The notes: generated by a model from the sequence alone, not told the origin. A stretch of DNA of 64,000 nt from Candidatus Heimdallarchaeota archaeon (GCA_030603365.1 JAUVXV010000015.1:1-64000), one strand, 5' to 3'; counted from the stretch's first letter, positions 35,988 to 46,772 are shown. A program made the numbers and translations.

Positions 35988-37364
35988 TTAAGCTATTTCA
36001 GATTCTACCTTTTCAATTGATTCAATGCAAATATCAACACCAGTTTCAGCTAGTTTTTTAGTTATAATCAGAGGTGGAAGGAATCGCAAAACATTGTTGT
36101 AATGTCCCCCTATCTCTATTATCACGCCTTTTTGAAACATTTCATCTCTTATCCTAGTACAAAGTTCAGAAGATGGTTTCTTAGTTTCTTTATCTTCAAC
36201 AATTTCTATTCCAATCATCAAACCTTTTCCTCTGACCTCACCAACTATTCCAGAATTCTTCTCACTTTTTTCTAGTTTGTTTAGTAGGTAATTTCCAAGT
36301 TCTTCAGCATACTTAGCAAGATTGTTTTCCAACATGAAATCAATCGAAGCAGATCCTGCAGCCATAGCAGTGACATTACCTCTAAAAGTACCAATATGAG
36401 CAGCCTTCGACCAAACATCTAAGTCTTGTCTATAAGCTATTGCTGAAAGAGGGAATCCTCCACCCAGAGCTTTGGATATTGTCATTATATCGGGAGAAGC
36501 TCCTGAATGTTCAGAAGAAAAGAATTTTCCAGTTCTGCAGAAACCAGCTTGAATTTCATCAAAAACTATCGGAATTTCATACTTGTTACTGATATCAGCA
36601 ATTCTCTTAACAAAAATATTGTGAGGAACAATTGAACCTCCTTCACCTTGAATAGGTTCTATAATTGTCATAGCTGGATCTACTATACCAGAATGAGGAT
36701 CTTCTAGAACATGTTCATAATAACTAGCACTTGCCTCGGCACATTCTACAGCTGTTTTGGTTTTGAATGGACATCGATATGAATAAGCGTAAGGAACAAA
36801 ATGGACTTCTGGAATTAAAGGCAAGTAATTTTTCTTCCAAAATTTACCTGAAGTTAAAGCAAGAGCACCTGAAGTCATCCCATGGTATGCTCCTTCAAAA
36901 GCGATGATTCCATGTCTTTTAGTTATTATTTTAGAAAGCTTAATTGCACTTTCTATTGCATCAGAACCCGTTGGTCCTCCAAAAACAATTTTGGAATTAC
37001 TACGTAGATTACCTGGTAGAATATTCAAAATTTTTTCGACAAGTTCCATCCGAATTTCTGAAGGAAAATCAAGTGTATGAGTTATGTTCTGCTGAACCTC
37101 TCGAACCTTTTCATCAATATAAGGATTGCAATGCCCTAAAGCTAGAACTCCAGCTCCTCCAAAAAAATCAATGAAAACATTGTTATCAGCATCTTGTATT
37201 GTTGCTCCAAATCCTCTTTTGAAGGCTATAGGAGAACCTTTTGGATAAGAAACAGGTCTACCCTCAAGCTTAACTTGTAAATCCAGAAAATCTTTTGATT
37301 TTGGTCCAGGAACTGTTCCCCTTATTAATGGAGCTTCCTCATAGCTTAATTCATCAAATCTCAT
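35988..37364 (-). CDS. Class III aminotransferase
   Basis: A 458-residue PLP enzyme of the 4-aminobutyrate/acetylornithine/beta-alanine aminotransferase class. Typical features are FIDFFGGAGVLALGHCNP, the GPTGSDAIESAIKL phosphate-binding loop, the IFDEIQAGFCRTGKF segment with the PLP-binding Asp, and the Schiff-base Lys in TISKALGGGFP (about residue 297). In this cluster it would deaminate the omega-amino acid released from a ureide. It is convergent to the racemase, with a 6-nt gap. Confidence 0.9.
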   Translation of the reverse strand: MRFDELSYEEAPLIRGTVPGPKSKDFLDLQVKLEGRPVSYPKGSPIAFKRGFGATIQDADNNVFIDFFGGAGVLALGHCNPYIDEKVREVQQNITHTLDFPSEIRMELVEKILNILPGNLRSNSKIVFGGPTGSDAIESAIKLSKIITKRHGIIAFEGAYHGMTSGALALTSGKFWKKNYLPLIPEVHFVPYAYSYRCPFKTKTAVECAEASASYYEHVLEDPHSGIVDPAMTIIEPIQGEGGSIVPHNIFVKRIADISNKYEIPIVFDEIQAGFCRTGKFFSSEHSGASPDIMTISKALGGGFPLSAIAYRQDLDVWSKAAHIGTFRGNVTAMAAGSASIDFMLENNLAKYAEELGNYLLNKLEKSEKNSGIVGEVRGKGLMIGIEIVEDKETKKPSSELCTRIRDEMFQKGVIIEIGGHYNNVLRFLPPLIITKKLAETGVDICIESIEKVESEIA

Positions 37365-37470
37365 TCTGAATAGACATTTCCTTAGGATATTAAAATATTA
37401 GGTAATAAATTTCTACTGTTTAGTTGAATAAATAGATAGAAGCAGATAAAAAAATGATTGACTGTTAAGC

Positions 37471-38151
37471 TTAACTATTACATAATTCTTGCAAAGAATC
37501 AGGGAAATCATCTATTCCATTAAACTCTTTTACAACTACTGATTTTACCCTATTTCTAAGTTCAGAACCTAGATGAGTGAAAATCATCTCCTTCACTCCT
37601 CCAATACTTTCACAATTATCTTCAATAAGAATATCTGGATTAATTCTCTCAATAATATTCTTGTATTCTTCCCCACCTTTGCGATAGAGCACTGGTCCGT
37701 CAGGAAAATTGAACTTTTTCAAAATAGTCTCATCTTTTTGAATATTTGAGTATTTTCTGTGAAAACTTAAATAAATTATTTTCGCACCTTGTTTTGACCA
37801 TCTAAGAACTTTCTCAATAGAATTACCTATAGGAATATAAGATGAAAAATCATTAACAGTTTCTTCTCTATTTCTAACTTGATTAACTCTCTCCTCTCTT
37901 GTCCTTATTACAATAGTCACTAAAAACCCAAAAACATTCAGGATTTGCTTTTGAATTTTGTCTATTATTTCTGTTTTATCTGTCAAGGCTGTTTGAAAGA
38001 TTACATTACCACTTTGAATGTAAGTCTGCACTTGCTCAAATTCCAATGATTCATAGAGCTTCCTAAGTTCTTCCATTTTGATTTTCTTCTGTCCACTAAC
38101 ATTAACTCCACGAAGCATTGTAATAAAAACAGTCTTAAGAAAAATACACAA
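37471..38151 (-). CDS. Chimeric DUF1697-like protein
   Basis: A 226-residue protein whose first 85 residues match DUF1697 (MLRGVNVSGQKKIKMEELR, then TYIQSGNVIF). The rest does not look like DUF1697: from about residue 105 it has a separate profile (AKIIYLSFHR, then DGPVLYRKGGEEY and PDILIEDN) that resembles a stand-alone hypothetical family. It may be a fusion or a recombination product of two genes. The start is TTG 38151; ATG 38118 would cut into the first strand of the domain. Confidence 0.6.
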   Translation of the reverse strand: MCIFLKTVFITMLRGVNVSGQKKIKMEELRKLYESLEFEQVQTYIQSGNVIFQTALTDKTEIIDKIQKQILNVFGFLVTIVIRTREERVNQVRNREETVNDFSSYIPIGNSIEKVLRWSKQGAKIIYLSFHRKYSNIQKDETILKKFNFPDGPVLYRKGGEEYKNIIERINPDILIEDNCESIGGVKEMIFTHLGSELRNRVKSVVVKEFNGIDDFPDSLQELCNS

Positions 38152-38203
38152 AGATGAGAGTTAAACATTACTATCTATCGAAAAAAAAGAAAAAAGAAAG
38201 AAA

Positions 38204-41200
38204 TTATTTAGTTACTTGAAATTTTCTTCTTTTAAGAACGAAAACAAGAGTCATACATATGATTGATGGTAGAAACAGTAGATTGAGCAATGGACTTAAT
38301 TCTGGAACAATTGGGTTAACTGTCACAATCACAGTATCTGAAGCAGTATTCCCTTCTTCATCCATTACTACAATCGTATAATTATAGACCCCTACTTCCA
38401 AAGCATCTATATTGATACTGATTGGAATTCCTGAATACCAAGAGTCGGTTGAGATCAACTCACCTTCTAAATAGATTTCATAATGTGCAGGATCTTCATC
38501 GTAAGCAGACCAAGTAAGATAATGTCCAGTAGTTCCAAATTCATATTCATAATCTGGTTCCAATAGTAAATCTGGAGCATGTACTAACTCGAAGATATTA
38601 GTTTCAACGAATCCAAATCCAGGTCCATAGCTTGTAGTAGGGATAAACTCATAGATGAAAAATCCTGATTCTTTGTGGATATAAAGTATAGTTCCATCTA
38701 TCAAGATTATCTTCCAAACATCATTACCTCTCCAAAGTAAACTATCATTGATAAAAACTATATCACTCCAACTCGATGAAATAAATGGGTCACCAATAGT
38801 AGTTTCAGGAGTAATTCTATTGAACAGTGCAAAATGACTGGAAATAAATCCAGGAATATCTGAATCTGTTACATAACCATTTAGGATGTTTACTCTAGTA
38901 TAATATTGCATTTGGTTAAGTGTTGTACCATTATCGTCATAAGTCCTCATAGTGCTTGTAATATTCAGCTCAAATTCAGAGTGCCAAACAAAAGTAAAAT
39001 TCTGTTCTATAAACATACCAACATCTGGAAATTCTACAGTCATCATGAAGTAATCTCCGTCATCCAAGTCATACAAAGGTGTAATATCAGCAGATTCAAT
39101 TGATAGCTCTACAAATGCATTGGTTGTATCATCCCATAGAAATTCAAGTCTTATTATGTTTGTTCCATTTTCAAAAACTGGGACACAGATATAATCATTA
39201 TAAAGAGAGGTTACATTCGTAATCCAGACATCATTAACAAACATATCAACTAACACTACATCCGTCACATCTGTTGTGTTAAATTCTATATAGACCACTC
39301 CTCCTTCAACCGTTTGTCCCTCCGTCGGGGTTATAATCTCAACTTCCCGTATAGGTAATGGATCTAAATAAAAGTGCATGTAAATACTCTCATGTACATC
39401 TACAAATATAACTTGAGACTCTGAAAAATGCTCATCAGCGATTACTTCAATTCTGTAAGTACCTACTGGTACAGCAACTACTTTGTAGAACCCATCTACA
39501 TCTGTCAATCTAGTTAAAAGAAGATTATCAGCTTCATCGTAAATATTCACTTGAGCATTGGCTAAAGGATCTAAACTGATACTGTCATAAGCATTAACTT
39601 CGATGAAACTAGTATAAGGAGAGGGAGAGAATAGAATAGCAAAATCGCTTGCACCATTTAAGCTCGGTGTATAGAGAGAATAGTAACTTAAGTCCCGACC
39701 ATAATTTAGTCCCACTGTTGAACCAGGATCATATTCAATATAATGATACTGAAAGACTATATCTCCATTAGCATGTAGAACAACTTCAAATGTTCCTATT
39801 GGGTAGTACCCTGGAGAAGTGGTGATGTAATACCAATAAGTAACTGCGAAATAACTAGGAGTTGAACGATAATATACATTATTAGATGCATAAAGATCAT
39901 CCCAGAATGGTGCGATAATATAATTATAATGATCGGTAGGTATACCCCAACGATTCCAAGTAAGTGAATCTAGTTCAAGGAATGACAACACACCATTTGA
40001 ATCTATATAGATAGTTGAAAAGAAATGATCATAGAAGAAGAATTCAAATTGCAGATTAATTGATTTGTATATGTCGTCTCCCGCTAATCCAAGTGATTGA
40101 CCACTATGGTATGTATCATACCAGAGAAATGGAGTCGAGTACATAAAATATTGCACAGGAGGATAAGTACTAAAATCGATAGAATAATAATTGTCAATGG
40201 AATATGATTCACCCGTAACTATCGTAGTATTAACTTCTACTACATAAACACCATGAACTGAAGTTTGACATTCTGCTTTCCAAATGAAGTATTCTCCACC
40301 ATCTAAGTTGAGATTCCTTGAAGTAACAAAGACTCCATCTATATATACTTCAGTAACAGATGATTCTGCAAAATGGCCAGTATTATGTATCAAAATAGGG
40401 ATTACAAAATTCGTGTTATTTCTCTCAAAAAAATCGACAGCTTGTTTGAGATTATGAACTTCATATGAGGGGGATAATACGCTAATGTAAGTTCCTTCCC
40501 AATAAAAATTATAACTATCATCTAAATTAGCTATACGAACACCTGTTTCTTTTACAAAGTAGTATTTTGCATACATCGGCCATTCTTCATCAGGATCATC
40601 TAATATCCACACATCAACAATCTCTCCATAATAGTTATACGTTGTTTCTCCAATGACTTCACCATCATTAGCTCCCATATAGAAAACATCGACTACTGCT
40701 CCCAAATAGAGATCATCTGGATTTAGCCAATAGGGAAATAAATCCCATGATGATGAAAACTCACGAGTGTATGGATTTAGGATATAAGTACCATAAACAT
40801 ATTCAGTGAGCGTATCAGCTAAGAAATATATATAATTAAGAACATATTCTCGTGGACTCAAAATGTCCACAACTTCCCATTTTATACTAAACGGGTAAAA
40901 GTCATTAGGATATCCGTAAGCTAAAATATCACCAATTTGAAGATTAATGACTTTTGCTATAGCTTCCACTGCTTTTTGAGCACTATTGTCAGCTTTTATT
41001 ATTTCACCGGGAACTGGTTCAATATACCCAGTAATATTATATGTTCCTATGGTACCTGGAGTGAAACCTATGCCAATAAAATGTTTTTCACGAGGAGCTA
41101 AACTTGGTATAATAGAAGTACCAAAATTTACATCATCAATTATAAGGCTAACATTGATATCCGTTTCTTCAAACAAACCCACATTAGATATCTGGATTTC

Positions 41201-42721
41201 AATCATAGTCTGCAAATCATATGGAATTATATTTGGACAAAGAAGTTTAGCTTGTAGATTATGGTCTTGTAATCCGAAAATTGCTGCAAATGCATCTATT
41301 CTTCCCCATCCAAAGTAAATATCATAACCAGGATCCCCCAAATCTACAGATGTTGTTTCCATTATATTATAAATCTGATCTGGAGTGTAAGTGGGAAATT
41401 CACTTAAGAGTAAAGCTGCTAATCCAGCAACATGAGAACAAGCTGCAGATGTTCCACTATCGTACATATAATCCCCCCAATAGCTCCCCCATATATGAGT
41501 AGAATAAATATCATCACCAGGTGCGGATATATCTAGCCAATCGCCATAATTTGAGTAGTAGGGTCTATTATCTGATGAACCAGTTGCTCCTACTGCAAAA
41601 ACTCCTGATAATGCAGCAGGATAGTAAGGGTCGTTTGTTCCATAGTTCCCTGATGCCGATATTACCATTATTCCAGCAGTAATCGCGTTTTGTACACTAT
41701 CATTGACTAATTGAGAATATCCATATCCCCCCAAACTGATACTAATGATGTGAGCTCCTTGTGCAACTGCATGATCAATACCAGATGCAAGGTTTTCAGC
41801 AGTTCCATAACCATTATTATCTAACGTTTTTTCAGCAATTATGGAAACATCAGCGATACCAGCGATTCCTATACCATTATTTATAGTTGCAGCTATTATC
41901 CCTGCACAATGTGTTCCATGATAATTATCATCAAAAGGATCATTATCATTATTTATAAAATCATAACCAAGAGGAAGATATTGACCTGCTAAATCAGGAT
42001 GTGTATAGTCGATACCTGTGTCTAAAATAGCAACAATTACACTAGAAGAACCCATTTGAATATCCCATACATCTTCCATTCCTATGATTTGTGGTCCCCA
42101 TTGATGAATCCAGCTTGGATCATCAGGTATCAGTGCCTTTTCATAATAATAATTTGGTTCAATGTATTTTACACCTGGAATATTTAGAGCTTCAGTAAAG
42201 AAATTTTGTTGATAATTATAAATAAGATTCTTGGGGACTTGTATAAGAAGAAAACTACTGTATTGGTTAATTTGAGTAATTTCTACATCATATCTAACTA
42301 AATGTTCTACAGTTGATAAAAGATTGAATTGGTCATCATATTTCAGAACAAATTCAATTTTGTTATCTTCTCTAACTTTGAATAAAGAATCAGGATGATA
42401 TCGCTGAAGAAATGGAGTGTCCAAAATACTCTTTAAAACTGTAACTTCTGAATCTAAGTCACTTGGAGTAATGAAAGAATCTATATCTCTACTTGAAAGT
42501 TCAGAAATGTCTTTTAAGTACGCGTTATTCTCACTATCTTGATCTTCTTCTATTTTCTCTTCTGGTTCAGAATTGTTAATAGTTGTATATTCAGTTAGTT
42601 TGTTTATGTCATTTTCTGCATTGATTGAACCATTTATAAGAGTTGTATTTCCTATTGTTCCGATTAATAAAACACACAATAATAAAATGAATTCTGTTTT
42701 TAGTTTGTTTTTTTCTGACAT
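38204..42721 (-). CDS. Large secreted subtilisin-like serine protease (S8)
   Basis: A 1505-residue exported protease. It has a signal peptide (about 5-30), a prodomain to about 190, and a peptidase S8 domain with the triad Asp near 234 (ILDTGIDYTHPD), His near 270 (HGTHCAGI) and Ser near 423 (GTSAACSHVAG). Two CARDB-like repeats (about 490-600 and 760-850), a long beta-rich region, a carboxypeptidase-D-like repeat (IYDEADNLLLTRLTDVDGFY), Ig-like domains and a C-terminal helix with the tail KRRKF follow. The anchor begins VPELSP. It probably digests extracellular protein at the cell surface. Confidence 0.92.
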   Translation of the reverse strand: MSEKNKLKTEFILLLCVLLIGTIGNTTLINGSINAENDINKLTEYTTINNSEPEEKIEEDQDSENNAYLKDISELSSRDIDSFITPSDLDSEVTVLKSILDTPFLQRYHPDSLFKVREDNKIEFVLKYDDQFNLLSTVEHLVRYDVEITQINQYSSFLLIQVPKNLIYNYQQNFFTEALNIPGVKYIEPNYYYEKALIPDDPSWIHQWGPQIIGMEDVWDIQMGSSSVIVAILDTGIDYTHPDLAGQYLPLGYDFINNDNDPFDDNYHGTHCAGIIAATINNGIGIAGIADVSIIAEKTLDNNGYGTAENLASGIDHAVAQGAHIISISLGGYGYSQLVNDSVQNAITAGIMVISASGNYGTNDPYYPAALSGVFAVGATGSSDNRPYYSNYGDWLDISAPGDDIYSTHIWGSYWGDYMYDSGTSAACSHVAGLAALLLSEFPTYTPDQIYNIMETTSVDLGDPGYDIYFGWGRIDAFAAIFGLQDHNLQAKLLCPNIIPYDLQTMIEIQISNVGLFEETDINVSLIIDDVNFGTSIIPSLAPREKHFIGIGFTPGTIGTYNITGYIEPVPGEIIKADNSAQKAVEAIAKVINLQIGDILAYGYPNDFYPFSIKWEVVDILSPREYVLNYIYFLADTLTEYVYGTYILNPYTREFSSSWDLFPYWLNPDDLYLGAVVDVFYMGANDGEVIGETTYNYYGEIVDVWILDDPDEEWPMYAKYYFVKETGVRIANLDDSYNFYWEGTYISVLSPSYEVHNLKQAVDFFERNNTNFVIPILIHNTGHFAESSVTEVYIDGVFVTSRNLNLDGGEYFIWKAECQTSVHGVYVVEVNTTIVTGESYSIDNYYSIDFSTYPPVQYFMYSTPFLWYDTYHSGQSLGLAGDDIYKSINLQFEFFFYDHFFSTIYIDSNGVLSFLELDSLTWNRWGIPTDHYNYIIAPFWDDLYASNNVYYRSTPSYFAVTYWYYITTSPGYYPIGTFEVVLHANGDIVFQYHYIEYDPGSTVGLNYGRDLSYYSLYTPSLNGASDFAILFSPSPYTSFIEVNAYDSISLDPLANAQVNIYDEADNLLLTRLTDVDGFYKVVAVPVGTYRIEVIADEHFSESQVIFVDVHESIYMHFYLDPLPIREVEIITPTEGQTVEGGVVYIEFNTTDVTDVVLVDMFVNDVWITNVTSLYNDYICVPVFENGTNIIRLEFLWDDTTNAFVELSIESADITPLYDLDDGDYFMMTVEFPDVGMFIEQNFTFVWHSEFELNITSTMRTYDDNGTTLNQMQYYTRVNILNGYVTDSDIPGFISSHFALFNRITPETTIGDPFISSSWSDIVFINDSLLWRGNDVWKIILIDGTILYIHKESGFFIYEFIPTTSYGPGFGFVETNIFELVHAPDLLLEPDYEYEFGTTGHYLTWSAYDEDPAHYEIYLEGELISTDSWYSGIPISINIDALEVGVYNYTIVVMDEEGNTASDTVIVTVNPIVPELSPLLNLLFLPSIICMTLVFVLKRRKFQVTK

Positions 42722-43012
42722 TTTAATCTAGTCCTATCTCTATTAGACTCAACAGTAATTAGGACCAGAACCCTCACATAGTACATCAGTAATTTAGATA
42801 TCAAAAACAAGCTTACTTATTCTCATATATTAACGTATGCTAGAAAATTTAGTTTAGCAACTGGCAGAAAATAGTATATTCAGTTATTTTACTACTAACA
42901 ATATGAATGAATCATAAAGTAGCCAGTTTTTTATAATCGTTCTTGATTTGGTTTGCATAAAGCTTTTAACCTACTTTAGACTAAACTGTCTCTGTCAAAA
43001 GAAGATGATTAA

Positions 43013-45040
43013 ATGAAAAACAAGCACGTAAAAATAACTATTTTCATGATTCTTTTAGGTTCAGCCTTTTGTTTTGTACCAAACAACCGAACAGATGTTC
43101 AAGCTGCTACTGGTATCTTTGTTGAAAATTTTTCAACCACAACATATCATGATATTGCTAATACAAATGCAACTGGATGGGGTACTGGAATTGTGAAAAC
43201 TCCAGATAAACCAAATCCTGAACTTAAAGGTATTTTCAACAATTCCAAAGATCCAGTTGATGTCTTTGTAGATGGTAATTACGCATATGTAGCCGAATAT
43301 CATGGTGATTTGACAATTCTTGACATCAGTGACCCTTCAGCTCCTACCAATGTAAGTCAGTATATCATAGGAAGTGCGGCAGGAACACCAACTGGTGTAT
43401 ATGTGAAGAATTCAGTATGTTATGTTGCTACAAGAAATTGGGGATTACAAATAGTGGATGTTTCTAATCCAGCTAGCCCAACAAACCTTAGTGCCTATCC
43501 TACTATAGATCATCCTGTTGATGTTTATGTCGATGGGGATTACTACTACGTTGCTGACCAATATGGTGGAGTACAGATTGTTGATGTAACAGATCCAGCA
43601 AATCCATTTAATAGCTCTGTTATAAACTATGGTGGTTTTGTAAATGGAGTCTATATAAGCAGTTCAACACTCTACATCGCAGACTATTTTGGTAAATTTC
43701 TGGTTTATGATGTCACAAATCCAGCTGCTCCAGTTTATAGAGGAAATGTTTCTTTAACAACTAATGCTTATGATTTATCTGTTGATGGCAATACAGCTTA
43801 TGTTGCAAATGGTTGGGCAGGATTAGTTACAATTGATGTTACAAATCCGACAACTCCAACAATTTTGGATACATATAATTCAGGAGACTACGTTAAAGAT
43901 GCTAAATTCGAAGAGCATAAAGTTTACATAACTGATTCAGCTTCTGGAGTTATAGTTATAGATGCCACAAATCCTTCAGATCTAGCTTTGATTGGTTCTT
44001 ATGATACATGGAATTGGCCAGATGGCCTATTTGTAAAAGACCGAATGGTATATGTTGCTGACTATTTTGGTGGCTTACTCGTACTTGACCACACTGGTCA
44101 TGAAAGTCCTATGTTTGCTCAATCTACTACAATTGTTCCTATTACTGATGATGCACAAGTCATCAAAGCTTCATTGTTATTAAACGACTATTCAACACTA
44201 TGGAGTGGAATGGCAATTGGTTTGTATCTTTCAGCAGATGGAGGAGCAAATTGGCAAGCTGTAACACATGGTGCACTAACAACCTTAACTAATCCTGGAA
44301 AAGATTTAAGGTTTCGATTACTGTTGATTAATCTCAATGCTGTTAATGCAACGTGGGTATCTGAATTAACTGTTGAGTATACAACTAAACTAGAAAGTGT
44401 TGTACAAGATTCACCTGGTGATGGTTCGTACATAACTGATACCACGCCTACATTAATTTGGGATCCGATTGCGGGAGCTGCTAGTTATCTACTTCAAGTT
44501 GATGATGCACCAGATTTCATATCTCAAGTAGTTAATGCATCCGTTTCTGGAACAGCTACAAATTATACGACAACAACACTTTCAGACGGTTTATATCATT
44601 GGAGAATCCTAGCTATTGATTCTGAGGGGGAGCCTGGAAAGTGGTCAAATGTCAGTACATTCACACTTGATACAACCGATCCTGTAGTTGTAGGAGAACC
44701 AAATTTTGAGATGAATGAAGGAGAAACTGGTCATAATGTTAATTGGACAATAACTGAAATCAATTTATATTCCTTTACAGTTTACCTCGATGAAACAGCT
44801 GTTCCCATGGGATTGTTAACTTGGGATGGTACTACATTGTGGATTTCAACTGATGGATTAGGAGTCGGTGTACATAATTACACTCTGGAAGCGATAGACG
44901 ACGCAGGTAATACTGGAACTGATACAGTATATGTAACAGTAAACATTGTTGTAGGAGAATTTAATCCTACAATCGTCATTCTTCCACTACTAATGGCAGT
45001 TGGAATTTGTTCAATTTTTATCTTAAAGAGAAGAAAATAA
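43013..45040 (+). CDS. Secreted LVIVD-repeat protein with Ig-like C-terminus
   Basis: A 675-residue exported protein: signal peptide to about residue 32, then seven or so LVIVD repeats (residues about 60-370; recurring VDGxxxYVA and I-x-DVTNP), a mid region with ALTTLTNPGKDLRFRL, a fibronectin/Ig-like domain (about 460-555), a second domain, and a C-terminal helix with the tail LKRRK preceded by VGEFNP. It is a longer relative of the product at 3777. It likely acts as a surface adhesin or ligand binder. Confidence 0.87.
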   Translation: MKNKHVKITIFMILLGSAFCFVPNNRTDVQAATGIFVENFSTTTYHDIANTNATGWGTGIVKTPDKPNPELKGIFNNSKDPVDVFVDGNYAYVAEYHGDLTILDISDPSAPTNVSQYIIGSAAGTPTGVYVKNSVCYVATRNWGLQIVDVSNPASPTNLSAYPTIDHPVDVYVDGDYYYVADQYGGVQIVDVTDPANPFNSSVINYGGFVNGVYISSSTLYIADYFGKFLVYDVTNPAAPVYRGNVSLTTNAYDLSVDGNTAYVANGWAGLVTIDVTNPTTPTILDTYNSGDYVKDAKFEEHKVYITDSASGVIVIDATNPSDLALIGSYDTWNWPDGLFVKDRMVYVADYFGGLLVLDHTGHESPMFAQSTTIVPITDDAQVIKASLLLNDYSTLWSGMAIGLYLSADGGANWQAVTHGALTTLTNPGKDLRFRLLLINLNAVNATWVSELTVEYTTKLESVVQDSPGDGSYITDTTPTLIWDPIAGAASYLLQVDDAPDFISQVVNASVSGTATNYTTTTLSDGLYHWRILAIDSEGEPGKWSNVSTFTLDTTDPVVVGEPNFEMNEGETGHNVNWTITEINLYSFTVYLDETAVPMGLLTWDGTTLWISTDGLGVGVHNYTLEAIDDAGNTGTDTVYVTVNIVVGEFNPTIVILPLLMAVGICSIFILKRRK

Positions 45041-45076
45041 CTTCTCCTCTTTTCTTATTTTTTTATTTTATTTTTA
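45041..45076 (+). terminator. T-rich terminator after the LVIVD gene
   Basis: The stop codon is followed by 36 nearly pure pyrimidine bases with several T runs, a typical archaeal terminator. Confidence 0.5.
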
Positions 45077-45125
45077 CACAATAATTAAATGCTGTTAGTG
45101 GGATTCAATGCTAGTTGTGTGATAA

Positions 45126-46772
45126 ATGAACTTGGAAACTGATATTCTTGTTATTGGTGGAGGAAGTGCAGGAACCATGGCAGCTATTGTCGCCAAAGAA
45201 CAAAATCCAGATGCTGATGTAACCATTCTTGAAAAAGGAGAAATCAACCGTAGTGGTTCAATAGCACGTGGTATGGATGCACTCAATATAGTTGTTCAAC
45301 CAGGTATAACTACTCCTGAATTATATATGAATTCAGCACGTATAGCAACAGAAGGAATTGTAGATTACAAACCTAGCTACGTAATGGCTGAGAGGAGTTA
45401 TTCTATTCTTAAACGTCTTGAAGGTTGGGGTATCCGTTTTCCCCGAGATGAAGAGAATAAATATATCTCATTACAAGTTCATGCAAAAGGTAGTTTTCTC
45501 TTAGAGATGGATTCTCCAGAACTGAAACTTGTCTTAGCTGAAAAGGTCAAAGAAGCTGGAGTGAGAGTAGTAAATAGAACAATTGTTACCAAACTGCTAG
45601 TAAATAATGGAGAAGTAAACGGAGCTATGGGTTTTAACATTAGGACAGGAGAATTTGTTGTCTGTAAAGCAAAAGCAACTATTCTTTCTAATGGAGGTTG
45701 TGCAAGATTTTCTCTTCCTAATTCAGGGTATCTTTATGGAACATTTGATTATCCAGGAAACGCAGGTGATGGATATTCTCTTGCTTATCGAGCAGGTGCT
45801 CAGCTTACTGGATTTGAGTATACCAATTGTTCTCCTCTCATAAAAGATATTAACTGCCCATTACTCTACATCACTTTGACTCGTGGAGCAGAGATTGTCA
45901 ATGCCCTTGGTGAAACGATTGATCTTGAATATGTTTCTACTCAGAGAATGTTGAAGGAGCTTCGAGAAGGTAGGGGACCAGTTTTCATAAAAATGAATCA
46001 TCTTTCTGAGGAACGAATACAAGAAATCGAAAGGATACTATTTTCAGTAGAACGACCTATTCAGAAGAGATTCTGGGAAAACAGAGGAGTCGATTTTAGA
46101 GAAGGACTCATCGAATTAGGTGAAACAGAGTATCAACTTTGTGGTGGTCATGGTTTAACAGGTATTGTTGTTAATGAGAAAGCTGAAACTACTCTCAAAG
46201 GTCTTTATGCAGCAGGGGATGTTGCTTGTGTGCCATTACAACATCTAACTGGAGCATTTGTTTTTGGTGAAGTAGCTGCTGAAGAAGCTGTCAAATTTGT
46301 CAGTAACAAGGAACACAGTAAAATTGATCAAAATCTGATAAATGATGAGGAACAAAGACTTCTCAAAGTTTTGGAAAATAACAAAACTGGGACAATATCA
46401 GTTCAAGATTTCGAATATAAAGTTAGACGAACAATTGGAGATTATGTTGTTCCTCCAAAAAATGAAACAAAATTGAATAGATTCTTATGGTGGCTTCCAA
46501 GGTTTAGAAAAGAAATGACGAACATACGAATTACTGACCATCATGAGTTAAGTCGTTTTGAGGAGATACAATTTATTCTAGATTGTGCAGAGCTCTCAGT
46601 ACATGCCTCTCTTGCCCGAAAAGAGAGTCGCTGGGGTTGGTTCCATCATAGAACTGATTATCCTGAAAAAGATGATGAAAATTGGTTAAAGCATGTTGTT
46701 CTTGCTAAAGGATTAAAATCCGGAGAAGTTCAAACGGTTCTAGTTCCAATTGATGATGGAGGAGATCCATAA
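45126..46772 (+). CDS. FAD-dependent fumarate reductase/AprA-like flavoprotein
   Basis: A 548-residue flavoprotein of the succinate dehydrogenase/fumarate reductase/adenylylsulfate reductase alpha superfamily. The FAD-binding motif DILVIGGGSAGTMAA is at the N-terminus, the flavin-contacting SGSIARGMDALN follows, and the second FAD motif is GLYAAGDVACVPLQHLTGA near 362. The RGMDALN stretch and the paired ferredoxin resemble AprA more than SdhA. No ATP sulfurylase gene is present here, so its substrate is open. It ends in a TAATG overlap with the ferredoxin gene. Confidence 0.85.
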   Translation: MNLETDILVIGGGSAGTMAAIVAKEQNPDADVTILEKGEINRSGSIARGMDALNIVVQPGITTPELYMNSARIATEGIVDYKPSYVMAERSYSILKRLEGWGIRFPRDEENKYISLQVHAKGSFLLEMDSPELKLVLAEKVKEAGVRVVNRTIVTKLLVNNGEVNGAMGFNIRTGEFVVCKAKATILSNGGCARFSLPNSGYLYGTFDYPGNAGDGYSLAYRAGAQLTGFEYTNCSPLIKDINCPLLYITLTRGAEIVNALGETIDLEYVSTQRMLKELREGRGPVFIKMNHLSEERIQEIERILFSVERPIQKRFWENRGVDFREGLIELGETEYQLCGGHGLTGIVVNEKAETTLKGLYAAGDVACVPLQHLTGAFVFGEVAAEEAVKFVSNKEHSKIDQNLINDEEQRLLKVLENNKTGTISVQDFEYKVRRTIGDYVVPPKNETKLNRFLWWLPRFRKEMTNIRITDHHELSRFEEIQFILDCAELSVHASLARKESRWGWFHHRTDYPEKDDENWLKHVVLAKGLKSGEVQTVLVPIDDGGDP

